DNA of 49,415 nucleotides from Sphingopyxis sp. GTDB lineage: Bacteria > Pseudomonadota > Alphaproteobacteria > Sphingomonadales > Sphingomonadaceae. How positions within the stretch are numbered: position 1 is the stretch's first letter; each line of letters starts with the position of its first letter. The stretch covers positions 1 through 49,415 of the forward strand of contig JAEMRT010000030.1 in the NCBI GenBank assembly GCA_016463225.1. Direction: 5' to 3'. Positions 27,070-34,603 of this stretch are shown piece after piece. The notes under the pieces were generated by a model that was not told the origin of the DNA, did not search any database, and saw only the letters and a list, made by a program, of their open reading frames with translations. The position numbers were made by a program, and so were the translations under genes.

Positions 27070-27525
27070 TCAAGGAATCGCGTAGGTCACATTCGCCTGA
27101 CCGACCGGTTTGTCGGCATCATCGGTCCATATCCGCACATCCATCACCGCCAGCCGTTTGCCGAGGCGCAGCATATAGGCGTCGGCAAACAGCGGCCCCG
27201 GGCGGCACGGTCGCAGAAACTGGTAATTGAGCGCGCTTGTCACCGCCATCGCGACGGGGCCGATATGCGCGAGGACAAGCGCATAGGCCGCCATGTCGGC
27301 GAAGCCCATTTGGGTTGGGCCGGAGATCAGGCCGCCGGGGCGCAAAGCCAATTCGGTGGGATCAATCCGGGCCTGAATATGGCCCGGCGCGGCCGACACG
27401 ACATGGCCACGAGAGCCAGGCGCCGAATGGGGGAAGGCTTCGGCCATGAATGCGTTGAGCGCATCCGCGTCCAGACGGATCGCACCTGAAGAGATTGGCT
27501 CCGATATGGGCGCCCCCTCCCCCAT
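27070..27525 (-). CDS. PaaI family hotdog-fold thioesterase
   Basis: This 151-residue protein has the hotdog-fold pattern GGLISGPTQMGFADMAAYALVLAHIG, where the Asp after the Gly-rich loop is the usual catalytic residue of PaaI-type acyl-CoA thioesterases. VTSALNYQFLRPCRPG follows as the second family strand. The acyl-CoA substrate is unknown. It starts five bases after the ettA stop, so the two are co-transcribed. Confidence 0.85.
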   Translation of the reverse strand: MGEGAPISEPISSGAIRLDADALNAFMAEAFPHSAPGSRGHVVSAAPGHIQARIDPTELALRPGGLISGPTQMGFADMAAYALVLAHIGPVAMAVTSALNYQFLRPCRPGPLFADAYMLRLGKRLAVMDVRIWTDDADKPVGQANVTYAIP

Positions 27526-27530
27526 CGCGG

Positions 27531-29210
27531 TCAGCGCGTCAGTTTCTTGTACGACGTCGCATGCGGCCGCGTCGCATCGTCGCCGAGGCGGCGGATCTTG
27601 TCCTCTTCATAGGATTCGAAATTGCCCTCGAACCATTCGACATGGCTGTCGCCCTCGAATGCGAGGATGTGCGTCGCGAGGCGATCGAGGAAGAAGCGGT
27701 CGTGGCTGATGACCACGGCGCAGCCGGCAAAATTTTCGAGCGCTTCTTCGAGCGCCGCGAGCGTTTCGGTGTCGAGATCGTTGGTCGGTTCGTCGAGCAG
27801 CAGGACGTTGCCGCCCTGTTTCAGCATCTTGGCCATATGGACGCGGTTGCGTTCGCCGCCCGAGAGCTGGCCGACCTTTTTCTGCTGGTCGACGCCCTTG
27901 AAGTTGAAAGCACCGACATAGGCGCGCGTCTGCATCTCGTGCTTGCCAATATTCATCATCTCGGCGCCGCCCGAAATTTCCTGCCAGACATTGTTGTCGG
28001 GTTTCAGATCGTCGCGGCTCTGGTCGACGAAGCCCAAATGGACGGTGTCGCCGATGACCACCTTGCCGCTGTCGGGGGTTTCCTGCCCCGTGATCAGCTT
28101 GAACAGGGTCGATTTACCCGCGCCGTTCGGCCCGATCACGCCGACGATGCCGCCCGGGGGTAGCGAGAAGGACAGGTCTTCAAAGAGCAGCTTGTCGCCG
28201 TAGGCCTTCGAGATATTCTCGACCTCGATCACCTTGCCGCCGAGGCGCTGCGGCACCTGAATGACGATTTGCGCTTTTCCGGGGATGCGCTTTTCCTGCG
28301 CCTCGACCAGCTGGTCAAAGCTTTTGATACGCGCTTTCGACTTGGCCTGACGCGCCTTGGGACTCTGCCGGATCCACTCGAGCTCGTCCTTGATCGCCTT
28401 CTGGCGACCGGCGTCCTCGCGCGATTCCTGCTCGAGGCGCTTGCCCTTCTTTTCCAGATAGGTCGAATAATTGCCCTCATAGACAAAATAGCGACCGCGA
28501 TCGAGTTCGAGGATCCAGTTCACGACATTGTCGAGGAAGTAGCGATCGTGGGTGACGAGGATGACGTTGCCCGGATAATCGACGAGATGCTTTTCGAGCC
28601 ACGCGACGCTTTCGGCGTCGAGATGGTTGGTCGGTTCGTCGAGCAGCAGGATCGACGGTTTTTCGAGTAGCAGGCGAGTCAGCGCGATGCGGCGCTTTTC
28701 GCCGCCCGACAGGCTCTGGACTCCCATGTCACCCGGCGGGCAACGCAAGGCCTCCATCGCAATCTCAAGCTGGTTGTCGAGCGTCCAGCCATCGACCGCG
28801 TCGATCTTTTCCTGCAGCGTGCCCATTTCCTCCATCAACGCATCGAAATCCGCGTCGGCGGGCGGATCGGCCATCAAGGTGCTGATCTCGTTGAAACGGT
28901 CCATCATGTCGGCGACGCCGCGGACGCCGTCCATGACGTTTTCCTTGACCGTTTTGGTCGGGTCGAGCTCGGGCTCCTGCGCCAGATAGCCAACCGTAAT
29001 GCCGTCACCGGCCCACGCTTCACCGGTAAATTCGGTGTCGATACCCGCCATGATCTTCATCAGCGTCGATTTACCGGTGCCGTTCGGACCGACGATACCG
29101 ATCTTGGCATCGGGATAGAATTGCAGGCTGAGATCCTTGAGCGTCGGCTTTTGCGCGCCGGGGTAGGTCTTGTTCAGACCTTTCATCACGAAACTATATT
29201 GGGCGGCCAT
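27531..29210 (-). CDS. ettA: energy-dependent translational throttle protein EttA
   Basis: This 559-residue ABC-F ATPase binds the ribosomal E site and gates entry into elongation according to ATP/ADP level. It has two ABC domains: Walker A GPNGTGKST (41-49) with signature LSGGEKRRIAL, and GPNGAGKST (about residues 354-362) with LSGGERNRVHM. An Arm insertion is present near residues 95-140 (PPADADFDALMEEMGTLQEKID) and a P-site tether linker near 240-300. There are no membrane spans, so it is not a transporter. The length matches EttA better than other ABC-F types. Confidence 0.95.
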   Translation of the reverse strand: MAAQYSFVMKGLNKTYPGAQKPTLKDLSLQFYPDAKIGIVGPNGTGKSTLMKIMAGIDTEFTGEAWAGDGITVGYLAQEPELDPTKTVKENVMDGVRGVADMMDRFNEISTLMADPPADADFDALMEEMGTLQEKIDAVDGWTLDNQLEIAMEALRCPPGDMGVQSLSGGEKRRIALTRLLLEKPSILLLDEPTNHLDAESVAWLEKHLVDYPGNVILVTHDRYFLDNVVNWILELDRGRYFVYEGNYSTYLEKKGKRLEQESREDAGRQKAIKDELEWIRQSPKARQAKSKARIKSFDQLVEAQEKRIPGKAQIVIQVPQRLGGKVIEVENISKAYGDKLLFEDLSFSLPPGGIVGVIGPNGAGKSTLFKLITGQETPDSGKVVIGDTVHLGFVDQSRDDLKPDNNVWQEISGGAEMMNIGKHEMQTRAYVGAFNFKGVDQQKKVGQLSGGERNRVHMAKMLKQGGNVLLLDEPTNDLDTETLAALEEALENFAGCAVVISHDRFFLDRLATHILAFEGDSHVEWFEGNFESYEEDKIRRLGDDATRPHATSYKKLTR

Positions 29211-29233
29211 GGAAATGCTCCGGATTTGGGCTG

Positions 29234-29249
29234 GGCCGCGCGCGCGGCC
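29234..29249. repeat. 16-bp GC palindrome in ettA leader
   Basis: The 16 bases GGCCGCGCGCGCGGCC form a perfect palindrome 24 bases upstream of the ettA ATG, in the divergent gap with the M28 peptidase gene. It could form a leader hairpin or a protein-binding dyad; GC-only palindromes also arise by chance in this composition. Confidence 0.3.
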
Positions 29250-29306
29250 GGAAGAGAATGAATCGTGGGCCGGTTAGCGAATGGGGGCGAACTTGGCAAT
29301 CGACGC

Positions 29307-29336
29307 TTGCCGTTGGCAACCGCTCCTCGCTAGGGA
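29307..29336 (+). promoter_or_regulatory. putative promoter of M28 peptidase
   Basis: TTGCCGT, a 15-base spacer and GCTAGGGA resemble the alphaproteobacterial housekeeping promoter. The GCTA box begins 15 bases before the peptidase ATG and no clear Shine-Dalgarno follows, so the mRNA may be leaderless. Confidence 0.4.
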
Positions 29337-29343
29337 TGCGCCC

Positions 29344-30744
29344 ATGAAAAACATCGGTCGCACCGCTCGCCTCCTCGCCCTCACCGCCGCAGCGCTCGTC
29401 GCCTCCAACGCTGTGGCTGCCCCCTCACCCACCGCGGTCGAGTTGGCGCAGCAGGGGAAAGACCTTGGCTGGTGGATCGTCGAAGACATCACCACCGAAA
29501 TCGGCCCGCGGCAGGCAGCGACCGAAGCCGAAGCCGCGGCGCGCGTCTGGGCCGTCCGCCGCCTGAAGGAAATGGGGTTTCAGAACGTCCGCGAAGAAAA
29601 ATTCACTATGCCGACCTGGGTGCGTGGCGACGAGCAGGCATCGCTGGTCGGCCCCTTTCATCCCCAGAAACTGGCGATCGCAGCGCTGGGCAACAGCGCG
29701 TCGACCGGCCCCAAGGGAATAGAAGGCGAGATCGCTTATTTCGCCAGTTTCGATGCGTTGCAGGCCGCGCCCGACACGATGGTCAAAGGCAAGATCGTTT
29801 TTGTCGATCACCAGATGGCGCCGACGCAGGATGGAAGCGGCTATGGCTACTATGGCCGCGGGCGCTTCACCGGCCCCAATGTCGCCGCGAAAAAGGGGGC
29901 GATGGCGATCGTCATTCGCTCGATCGGGACCGACAACCATCGCAACCCGCACACTGGCGTCACCAATTTCGACGCTGGGGTAAAGCCGATCCCGGCGGCC
30001 GCCTTGTCGAACCCCGATGCCGATCAGCTCGTCCGCCAATGGGAGCGCGCGCAAGCCATGCGTCAAGCAGGTGGTCGCGAAGAACCGCTGCGGATGAAAC
30101 TGCTGCTCACCCCGCGCGATCTGGGTCAGCAGACGTCGGGCAATGTTATTGCCGAAGTTCCGGGCAGCGATCCCGCCGCCAGCCCGGTCATCATCGCCTG
30201 CCATCTCGATAGCTGGGATCTGGGCACCGGGGCGATCGATGACGCTGCGGGCTGCGGGATCATTGCCGCTGCCGCCAAATATGTGATGATGGCGGACCAA
30301 CCGCGCCGCACGATCCGCATATTGTGGGCGGGCGCCGAGGAAGTCGGCGTGTTCGGCGGCAAGGCCTATTTCGACGCGCACGGGAAAGAGAAGCACGCCG
30401 TCGCACTCGAATCCGATTTCGGCGCCGACCGCGTCTGGCGGATCGATTTCAGGCTACCCGACAGCGCAAAGCCAATCGCCGACCGGGTCGCGGACGCGGT
30501 GACACCCTTTGGTGTCGTTCGCGGGCGGCAGCCGGCGAACGGCGGCGCCGACATCGGCGCGCTGGTTGCAGCGGGTGTTCCCGCGATTGATCTCGCGCAG
30601 GATGGCACCCGTTATTTCGACCTGCACCACACGCCCGATGACACGCTGGACAAGATCGATCCGGTTCAGTTGCGGCAGAATGTAGCGGTCTGGACCGCCA
30701 CATTGGCGATTCTCGCCAACAGCAGCGACGCCGAGCTGCCGTGA
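29344..30744 (+). CDS. exported M28 family metallopeptidase
   Basis: This encodes 466 residues with a signal peptide (MKNIGRTARLLALTAAALVASNAVAAP), so it is periplasmic or secreted. A PA-type insert precedes the catalytic domain. Zinc ligands of the di-zinc M28 site are visible: H287 and nearby Asp in HLDSWDLGTGAIDD, EE in GAEEVGVFGG, Asp in ESDFGAD, and His in FDLHHTPDDT. This resembles carboxypeptidase Q-like aminopeptidases that release single residues from peptides. The ATG at 29344 begins the signal peptide and is preferred to an upstream in-frame ATG at 29281. Confidence 0.92.
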   Translation: MKNIGRTARLLALTAAALVASNAVAAPSPTAVELAQQGKDLGWWIVEDITTEIGPRQAATEAEAAARVWAVRRLKEMGFQNVREEKFTMPTWVRGDEQASLVGPFHPQKLAIAALGNSASTGPKGIEGEIAYFASFDALQAAPDTMVKGKIVFVDHQMAPTQDGSGYGYYGRGRFTGPNVAAKKGAMAIVIRSIGTDNHRNPHTGVTNFDAGVKPIPAAALSNPDADQLVRQWERAQAMRQAGGREEPLRMKLLLTPRDLGQQTSGNVIAEVPGSDPAASPVIIACHLDSWDLGTGAIDDAAGCGIIAAAAKYVMMADQPRRTIRILWAGAEEVGVFGGKAYFDAHGKEKHAVALESDFGADRVWRIDFRLPDSAKPIADRVADAVTPFGVVRGRQPANGGADIGALVAAGVPAIDLAQDGTRYFDLHHTPDDTLDKIDPVQLRQNVAVWTATLAILANSSDAELP

Positions 30745-30799
30745 TTGTTGCGCAGGAATGACAGTTTTCCGCCAGCGCGGGACATCTCAATTATTTTTG

Positions 30800-30827
30800 T
30801 TGACGATCCATACGGAACGGCTAAATC
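30800..30827 (+). promoter_or_regulatory. strong promoter of alanine-rich lipoprotein
   Basis: TTGACGA, 13 bases, then GCTAAATC matches the Caulobacter consensus TTGACGS-N10-14-GCTANAWC at all but one position. It lies 64 bases before the lipoprotein ATG, leaving a short leader with the AGGGAG ribosome-binding site. Confidence 0.7.
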
Positions 30828-30890
30828 CCGCCGCTCGCGGGACGGGAAGTTTCCCCATCGCGGTAAGGCATTTTAGGGAGCCCACACATC

Positions 30891-31172
30891 ATGAAGAAAT
30901 TTGCTGCTATCGCCGTTGCTGCCAGCATGTTCGCCCTCGCCGCTTGCGGTGAAAAGGCTGCTGAAGAAGCCACCACGGAAGCTCCTGCTGCTGAAGCAGT
31001 TGCTGAAGAAGGCGCTGACGCCGCTGCTGCTGGCGCTGACGCCGCTGCTGCTGGTGCCGAAGCTGCTGCCGCTGGTGCCGAAGCTGCTGCTCCGGCCGAC
31101 GCTGCTGCGACCGCTGCTGCTCCGGCTGATGCCGCTGCTGCTCCGGCCGCTCCGGCTGAAGAAAAGAAGTAA
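30891..31172 (+). CDS. small alanine-rich lipoprotein, function unknown
   Basis: This encodes 93 residues with AGGGAG upstream. The signal peptide ends in LAAC (lipidated Cys19, Gly-Glu next, so outer-membrane sorting is expected). The mature chain is nearly all Ala, Glu, Gly, Asp and Pro, with seven-residue units GADAAAA and GAEAAAA repeated about four times, then Pro-Ala units and a basic end (EEKK). Alanine is mostly coded GCT, unlike neighbouring genes that use GCC/GCG. It has its own promoter and strong terminator. No family is recognised. Confidence 0.85.
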   Translation: MKKFAAIAVAASMFALAACGEKAAEEATTEAPAAEAVAEEGADAAAAGADAAAAGAEAAAAGAEAAAPADAAATAAAPADAAAAPAAPAEEKK

Positions 31173-31210
31173 GTCACAGTCCTTCGGGGCGTTGACCGAA
31201 ACGAGAAACG

Positions 31211-31245
31211 GGCGGTCTTCCTTCGGGAAGGCCGCCTTTTTCTTT
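31211..31245 (+). terminator. intrinsic terminator after alanine-rich lipoprotein
   Basis: An 11-base stem (31211-31221 with 31226-31236, one G-T pair) with a TTCG tetraloop is followed by TTTTTCTTT. It lies 38 bases after the lipoprotein stop, a textbook Rho-independent terminator. Confidence 0.93.
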
Positions 31246-31269
31246 GCCTTTTGCACAGGCGGGATAGAC

Positions 31270-31293
31270 TTGCGGTCCTACCCTGTCTAAGGC
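31270..31293 (+). promoter_or_regulatory. putative promoter of tRNA-Pro
   Basis: TTGCGG (31270-31275) and TCTAAGGC (31286-31293), 10 bases apart, resemble the -35 and GCTA-type -10 pair. The mature tRNA starts 13 bases downstream, as for the tRNA-Ser gene. Confidence 0.45.
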
Positions 31294-31306
31294 GCGGGCC
31301 AGTAGT

Positions 31307-31383
<77 letters not shown>

Positions 31384-31411
31384 CTGCCTTCCCAAAGCTT
31401 TCCGCGCCGGT

Positions 31412-32887
31412 TTATCCGGCGGACGTCGCGATCAGCCGCGCATAGAAATCGATCATGCGCTTGAAGCTGTCGATTGTCATATGCTCGTTGGTGCCGTGGA
31501 TCATCGCCGTTTCCTTGAGCGAGAAATGCATCGGCATGAAGCGGTACACATCCTCGGAAATCGGCGCCATGCTGCGGCTGTCGGTTGCGCCGACGACCAG
31601 GAAAGGCGCAACGACGGCGTCGGGCGCATCGGCGCGCGCCGCGGCAACGACATATTTCCAGCCCTGCGAGTTGGTCGATGACACGCGCGATGGCTCGTTC
31701 GGAGGTTTGACCCAGCTGAACTCCACCGGTGCGTCGCCCACCGCCGTCTTGGCCCGCGCCATGACGTCAGCCGACGTGTTCCACGGCGCGATACGATAGT
31801 TGATCAGTGCGGTCGCCGATTGCGGCAGGACATTTTCCTTCGGGCTTCCCTCCAGCATCGTCGGGGCGATCGTCGTGTGGAACGCCGCCGCCGAGGACGG
31901 CGAAGCGCCGAGCTGACGTTTCAGGACGGGGGTGAACAGCCATTGGTTGGCCACCGCCATCTTCGTCGTACCGCCCTTGTGCGCGGCCAGCGATTCGACC
32001 ATCGCCGCGCCGGGACCGCGCATCTCCATCGGAAAGGGGTTTTCGGTGATCGCCAGAACCGCGCGCGCCAGCGTCGTGACCCCGGTTTCGGCCGGCGGCA
32101 TCGAACTGTGGCCACCGGGTGCGTTGGCCGTGACCTTCAGCGTTGCGTAGCCCTTTTCGGCAACCCCGATCAGGATCGCGGGGCCGTTGATGACCGGGGT
32201 GTCGCGCAGCACCACGCTGCCCTCGTCGAGGGTGAACAGGGCGCGCACCCCCTCCGCCTTCAGCTTGGCGGCCGCGGCGGCGGCGCCCGATCCGCCGACC
32301 TCTTCGTCATGCCCGGAGACGAGATAGATGCCGCGTTTGGGCTGGAACCGCTGCCCCGCGAGCGCTTCCAAAGCTTCGAACAGGCCGACGAGCGATCCCT
32401 TGTCATCGACAGTGCCGCGCCCCCACACCGCCTTGTCGGCGATCGTCCCGGCAAAGGGAGGATATTTCCAGTCACCCTCGGTCCCTTCGGTGACCGGCAC
32501 GACGTCCTGATGCGCCATGACAATGATCGGTGCCAGCGAGGCATCGCTGCCCGACCAGTGATAGATCAGCGTGCGATTGGGCAGAATCGTGCGCGTCATC
32601 GCGCGGTGGGTGGCGGGATAGGTCGCGGCGAGCCAGGCGTGCAACCGGTCCCACTCGGCAACATCGTCGTCGACCGGATCCTGATGCGACACGGTGCGGA
32701 TCTGCGCCGCCGCACTCAAATTCGCAACGGCCGCCTGAAGGTCGTAGGCGGGTGCCGCAGCCAGCCGGATGTCGCTGCCGTTGGCGATGTCCTTGGGCGC
32801 AAAGCTTGCGGTGCGCACCGCGACCGTTCCCGCTACCACCGCAATGACTGCCAGTCCCCCGATCAGAATCGTCCGCCGCTTGCCCAT
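31412..32887 (-). CDS. M20 family metallopeptidase (carboxypeptidase S-like)
   Basis: This 491-residue protein has an N-terminal membrane anchor or signal ([23 protein letters not shown]). The ATG at 32887 follows AGGAGA. Zinc-site residues are in [10 protein letters not shown] (H126, D128), [10 protein letters not shown] and [11 protein letters not shown], with a dimerisation domain in between and a late His in [18 protein letters not shown]. Members cleave C-terminal residues or N-acyl amino acids; PM20D1/CPS1-type enzymes are the nearest match in pattern. The substrate is unknown. It acts in the periplasm. Confidence 0.92.
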   Translation of the reverse strand: MGKRRTILIGGLAVIAVVAGTVAVRTASFAPKDIANGSDIRLAAAPAYDLQAAVANLSAAAQIRTVSHQDPVDDDVAEWDRLHAWLAATYPATHRAMTRTILPNRTLIYHWSGSDASLAPIIVMAHQDVVPVTEGTEGDWKYPPFAGTIADKAVWGRGTVDDKGSLVGLFEALEALAGQRFQPKRGIYLVSGHDEEVGGSGAAAAAAKLKAEGVRALFTLDEGSVVLRDTPVINGPAILIGVAEKGYATLKVTANAPGGHSSMPPAETGVTTLARAVLAITENPFPMEMRGPGAAMVESLAAHKGGTTKMAVANQWLFTPVLKRQLGASPSSAAAFHTTIAPTMLEGSPKENVLPQSATALINYRIAPWNTSADVMARAKTAVGDAPVEFSWVKPPNEPSRVSSTNSQGWKYVVAAARADAPDAVVAPFLVVGATDSRSMAPISEDVYRFMPMHFSLKETAMIHGTNEHMTIDSFKRMIDFYARLIATSAG

Positions 32888-33019
32888 GTCCGTCTCCTGC
32901 TTTCCGGGCAATGGACCGCTCTCGGGCGCGATTTGCAAGCAGAATGCAGCAGCCGGGGGTTCATAGCGCGTTCATCGCGTCGACGCGATTTTGGGCCTCC
33001 GCTGAAGTCGAGACCGCCC

Positions 33020-33387
33020 ATGCGATTATTGATCGTTCTTGCCGTCCTGCTGGTGTCGACGGTGCTCAGGCCCAGTTCGTTCCGCGGGTGCCGCCGCCGA
33101 GCGACCGAATGCCGGGGATCTCCGACACGGGCACGATGTCTGGCCAATCGACGGTCGGCCATGACCTTCGCGAAACCCGCACGCGGATCAGGGACGGACG
33201 GAATGAGGGGCAATTGTCTAGACGCGAAGCCCGCGCGCTCCGCCGCGAAGCCGGACAGATTTCAACGCTTGCCGACCGTTACGCGCGTGATGGCTTGTCC
33301 GATTCCGAACGGCGCGAGCTTGAAATGCGGGCGCAGGTGCTGCGCGACCTGACCGCAGCGCAGCGGCTCCGCGCAAAGGCGCCCTAG
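33020..33387 (+). pseudogene. small exported protein interrupted by a frameshift
   Basis: From the ATG at 33020 the reading frame gives a clear signal peptide (MRLLIVLAVLLVST), but the cleavage site and mature protein continue in another frame: AQAQF from 33064 onward, then a basic, helical chain with RETRTRIRDGRNEGQLS and RREARALRREAGQIS, ending at 33387. One base is missing between about 33040 and 33064. Joining the frames would give an exported protein of about 122 residues with an ideal AxA site. It may be a sequencing error, a true disruption, or less likely recoding. No family is assigned. Confidence 0.7.
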
Positions 33388-33404
33388 CGCGCCGAAACAG
33401 GAAG

Positions 33405-33479
33405 TGGTGGGCCCGGCAGGACTCGAACCCGCAACCTAGCCGTTATGAGCGGCCGGCTCTACCATTGAGCTACAGGCCC
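33405..33479 (-). tRNA. tRNA with CAT anticodon, probably tRNA-Ile2
   Basis: On the minus strand GGGCCTG pairs with CGGGCCC (one T-G pair). The anticodon loop CTCATAA gives CAT, the T-loop is TTCGAGT, the discriminator is A and CCA is encoded. The GGGCC acceptor and CTCATAA loop suit the minor isoleucine tRNA whose C34 is modified to lysidine by TilS; elongator tRNA-Met is the alternative. Confidence 0.9.
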
Positions 33480-33486
33480 CCCTTCG

Positions 33487-33538
33487 AAACCCGGCAGAGG
33501 GTTTGCGGGCGATAGCGGAGCGTCCGCCGCATTGGCAA
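33487..33538 (-). promoter_or_regulatory. putative promoter and leader hairpin of tRNA(CAT)
   Basis: On the minus strand TTGCCAA (33538-33532), 15 bases, then GCTATCGC (33516-33509) resembles the GCTA-type promoter. An AAACCC/GGGTTT hairpin (33487-33492 with 33499-33504) lies between it and the mature tRNA and may guide 5' processing or end the upstream deacetylase transcript. Confidence 0.35.
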
Positions 33539-33548
33539 GCGTCAAGGC

Positions 33549-34574
33549 TCAGCTAGGCGGATTGCGCGCTGCCATTACCAATATTTCGGCCGCCGTGGTT
33601 GCCTCGACCCCGCGCCGCGCCAAATGATCCAGCACCACGTCCCACCAGCGATAGAAAAGGTCGAGATCGGTCTGGCTGCGGACATAGGGCGTGTTGCCCG
33701 GCTGCAGCGACGGTGAATGGAAGGAAAAGTTGAGGACAGGCAAGCGCAGGTCGACCGCGGTATCGATGGCCTTGCACGCACGCTCGGCGGGAATCCCTTC
33801 GGGCGTCAGCGCAATCCGTTCGACAATGCCAAGCCGCGCGAGCGCCGCCCCGGCGTGGGTGCCGTTGCGCGCGACGCGGTGATAGACCGGCTGCGCTGCC
33901 TTCCCCAGAAAACCACTGAAGACGGTGGTAACGGGCATCTCGAGTACGGCCCCTGCCCGCGTCCGCACCCACCAGGGATGCAGCGGCGCATGGCGGTAAT
34001 CGGGTCCATGACCCGCGCGATAATCGAACCCCGAACGCACCGACGTATCGCAGCGGAAGCCGAGTTCGGCAAGCATCGCCGCTGTATCGGCACCGAGCCC
34101 ATAGCGCCCGGCGCGATACACGATGGGCGTCATCGCGAAACGCTCGCGGATCGCATCACGCAGCGCCGTCATCTTCGCTCGCTGGAGGTTTGCGGGCAGA
34201 TTGCCGGTATAGCTGTTCCGCGCGCTGACATCCTCGTCGTGCGGCGGGGTCACCCACGGGTGAAGCTGCGCCCCGATTTCGCACGCTCCGCTGGCTTGCG
34301 CCGCGCCGAGAATGTCGACGGCCCGATCATCGGCGACGATCGGCCAGTCGACCAGATAAATGGGTTTCACATTCGCGCGCGCGAAATAGCTCTGGCAATT
34401 GGCGAGCGCAGGGACCGAAGCAAGGTCATAGCCGGTCCGCGCGAAAGGTGCTTCCCAGTCGAAATCTTCTTCGGTGTCGATCGTGACCCAGAAGCGCGGT
34501 CGCTCGTCGGCTGCGATTTCCACCAGATCGGATGGCGCAGGCTCAGCAAAGAAATTGCCCGCAGGCTGCACCAC
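33549..34574 (-). CDS. polysaccharide deacetylase family protein (WalW-like)
   Basis: This 341-residue protein has the NodB-like carbohydrate esterase fold: FWVTIDTEEDFDW holds the metal Asp pair, QLHPWVTPP the metal His, and YRAGRYGLGADT and FSFHSPSLQPG are later catalytic strands. No signal peptide is seen, so it acts in the cytosol or on the inner face of the membrane. Such proteins often belong to exopolysaccharide or cell-wall sugar pathways, but no glycosyltransferases are nearby. The start is a GTG with GGGGAG upstream. It begins 29 bases after the kinase-like gene and may share its transcript. Confidence 0.85.
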   Translation of the reverse strand: MVQPAGNFFAEPAPSDLVEIAADERPRFWVTIDTEEDFDWEAPFARTGYDLASVPALANCQSYFARANVKPIYLVDWPIVADDRAVDILGAAQASGACEIGAQLHPWVTPPHDEDVSARNSYTGNLPANLQRAKMTALRDAIRERFAMTPIVYRAGRYGLGADTAAMLAELGFRCDTSVRSGFDYRAGHGPDYRHAPLHPWWVRTRAGAVLEMPVTTVFSGFLGKAAQPVYHRVARNGTHAGAALARLGIVERIALTPEGIPAERACKAIDTAVDLRLPVLNFSFHSPSLQPGNTPYVRSQTDLDLFYRWWDVVLDHLARRGVEATTAAEILVMAARNPPS

Positions 34575-34603
34575 GCTCCCCTTTGCCCCCGCAGCCGCCC
34601 CGG

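Noticed and set aside
29234..29249. Palindrome as a replication or partition site
   Set aside because: It is a single GC-only palindrome with no neighbouring DnaA boxes or repeats, and can arise by chance in this base composition.
31000..31150. Short tandem repeats considered as a CRISPR or repeat array
   Set aside because: The units are 21 bases in frame with an Ala-rich coding sequence, with no spacers.
31820..33352. Plus-strand open frame of 510 codons opposite the M20 peptidase
   Set aside because: It is a shadow of the peptidase. Only its last part overlaps a real signal peptide, which is reported as the frameshifted gene.
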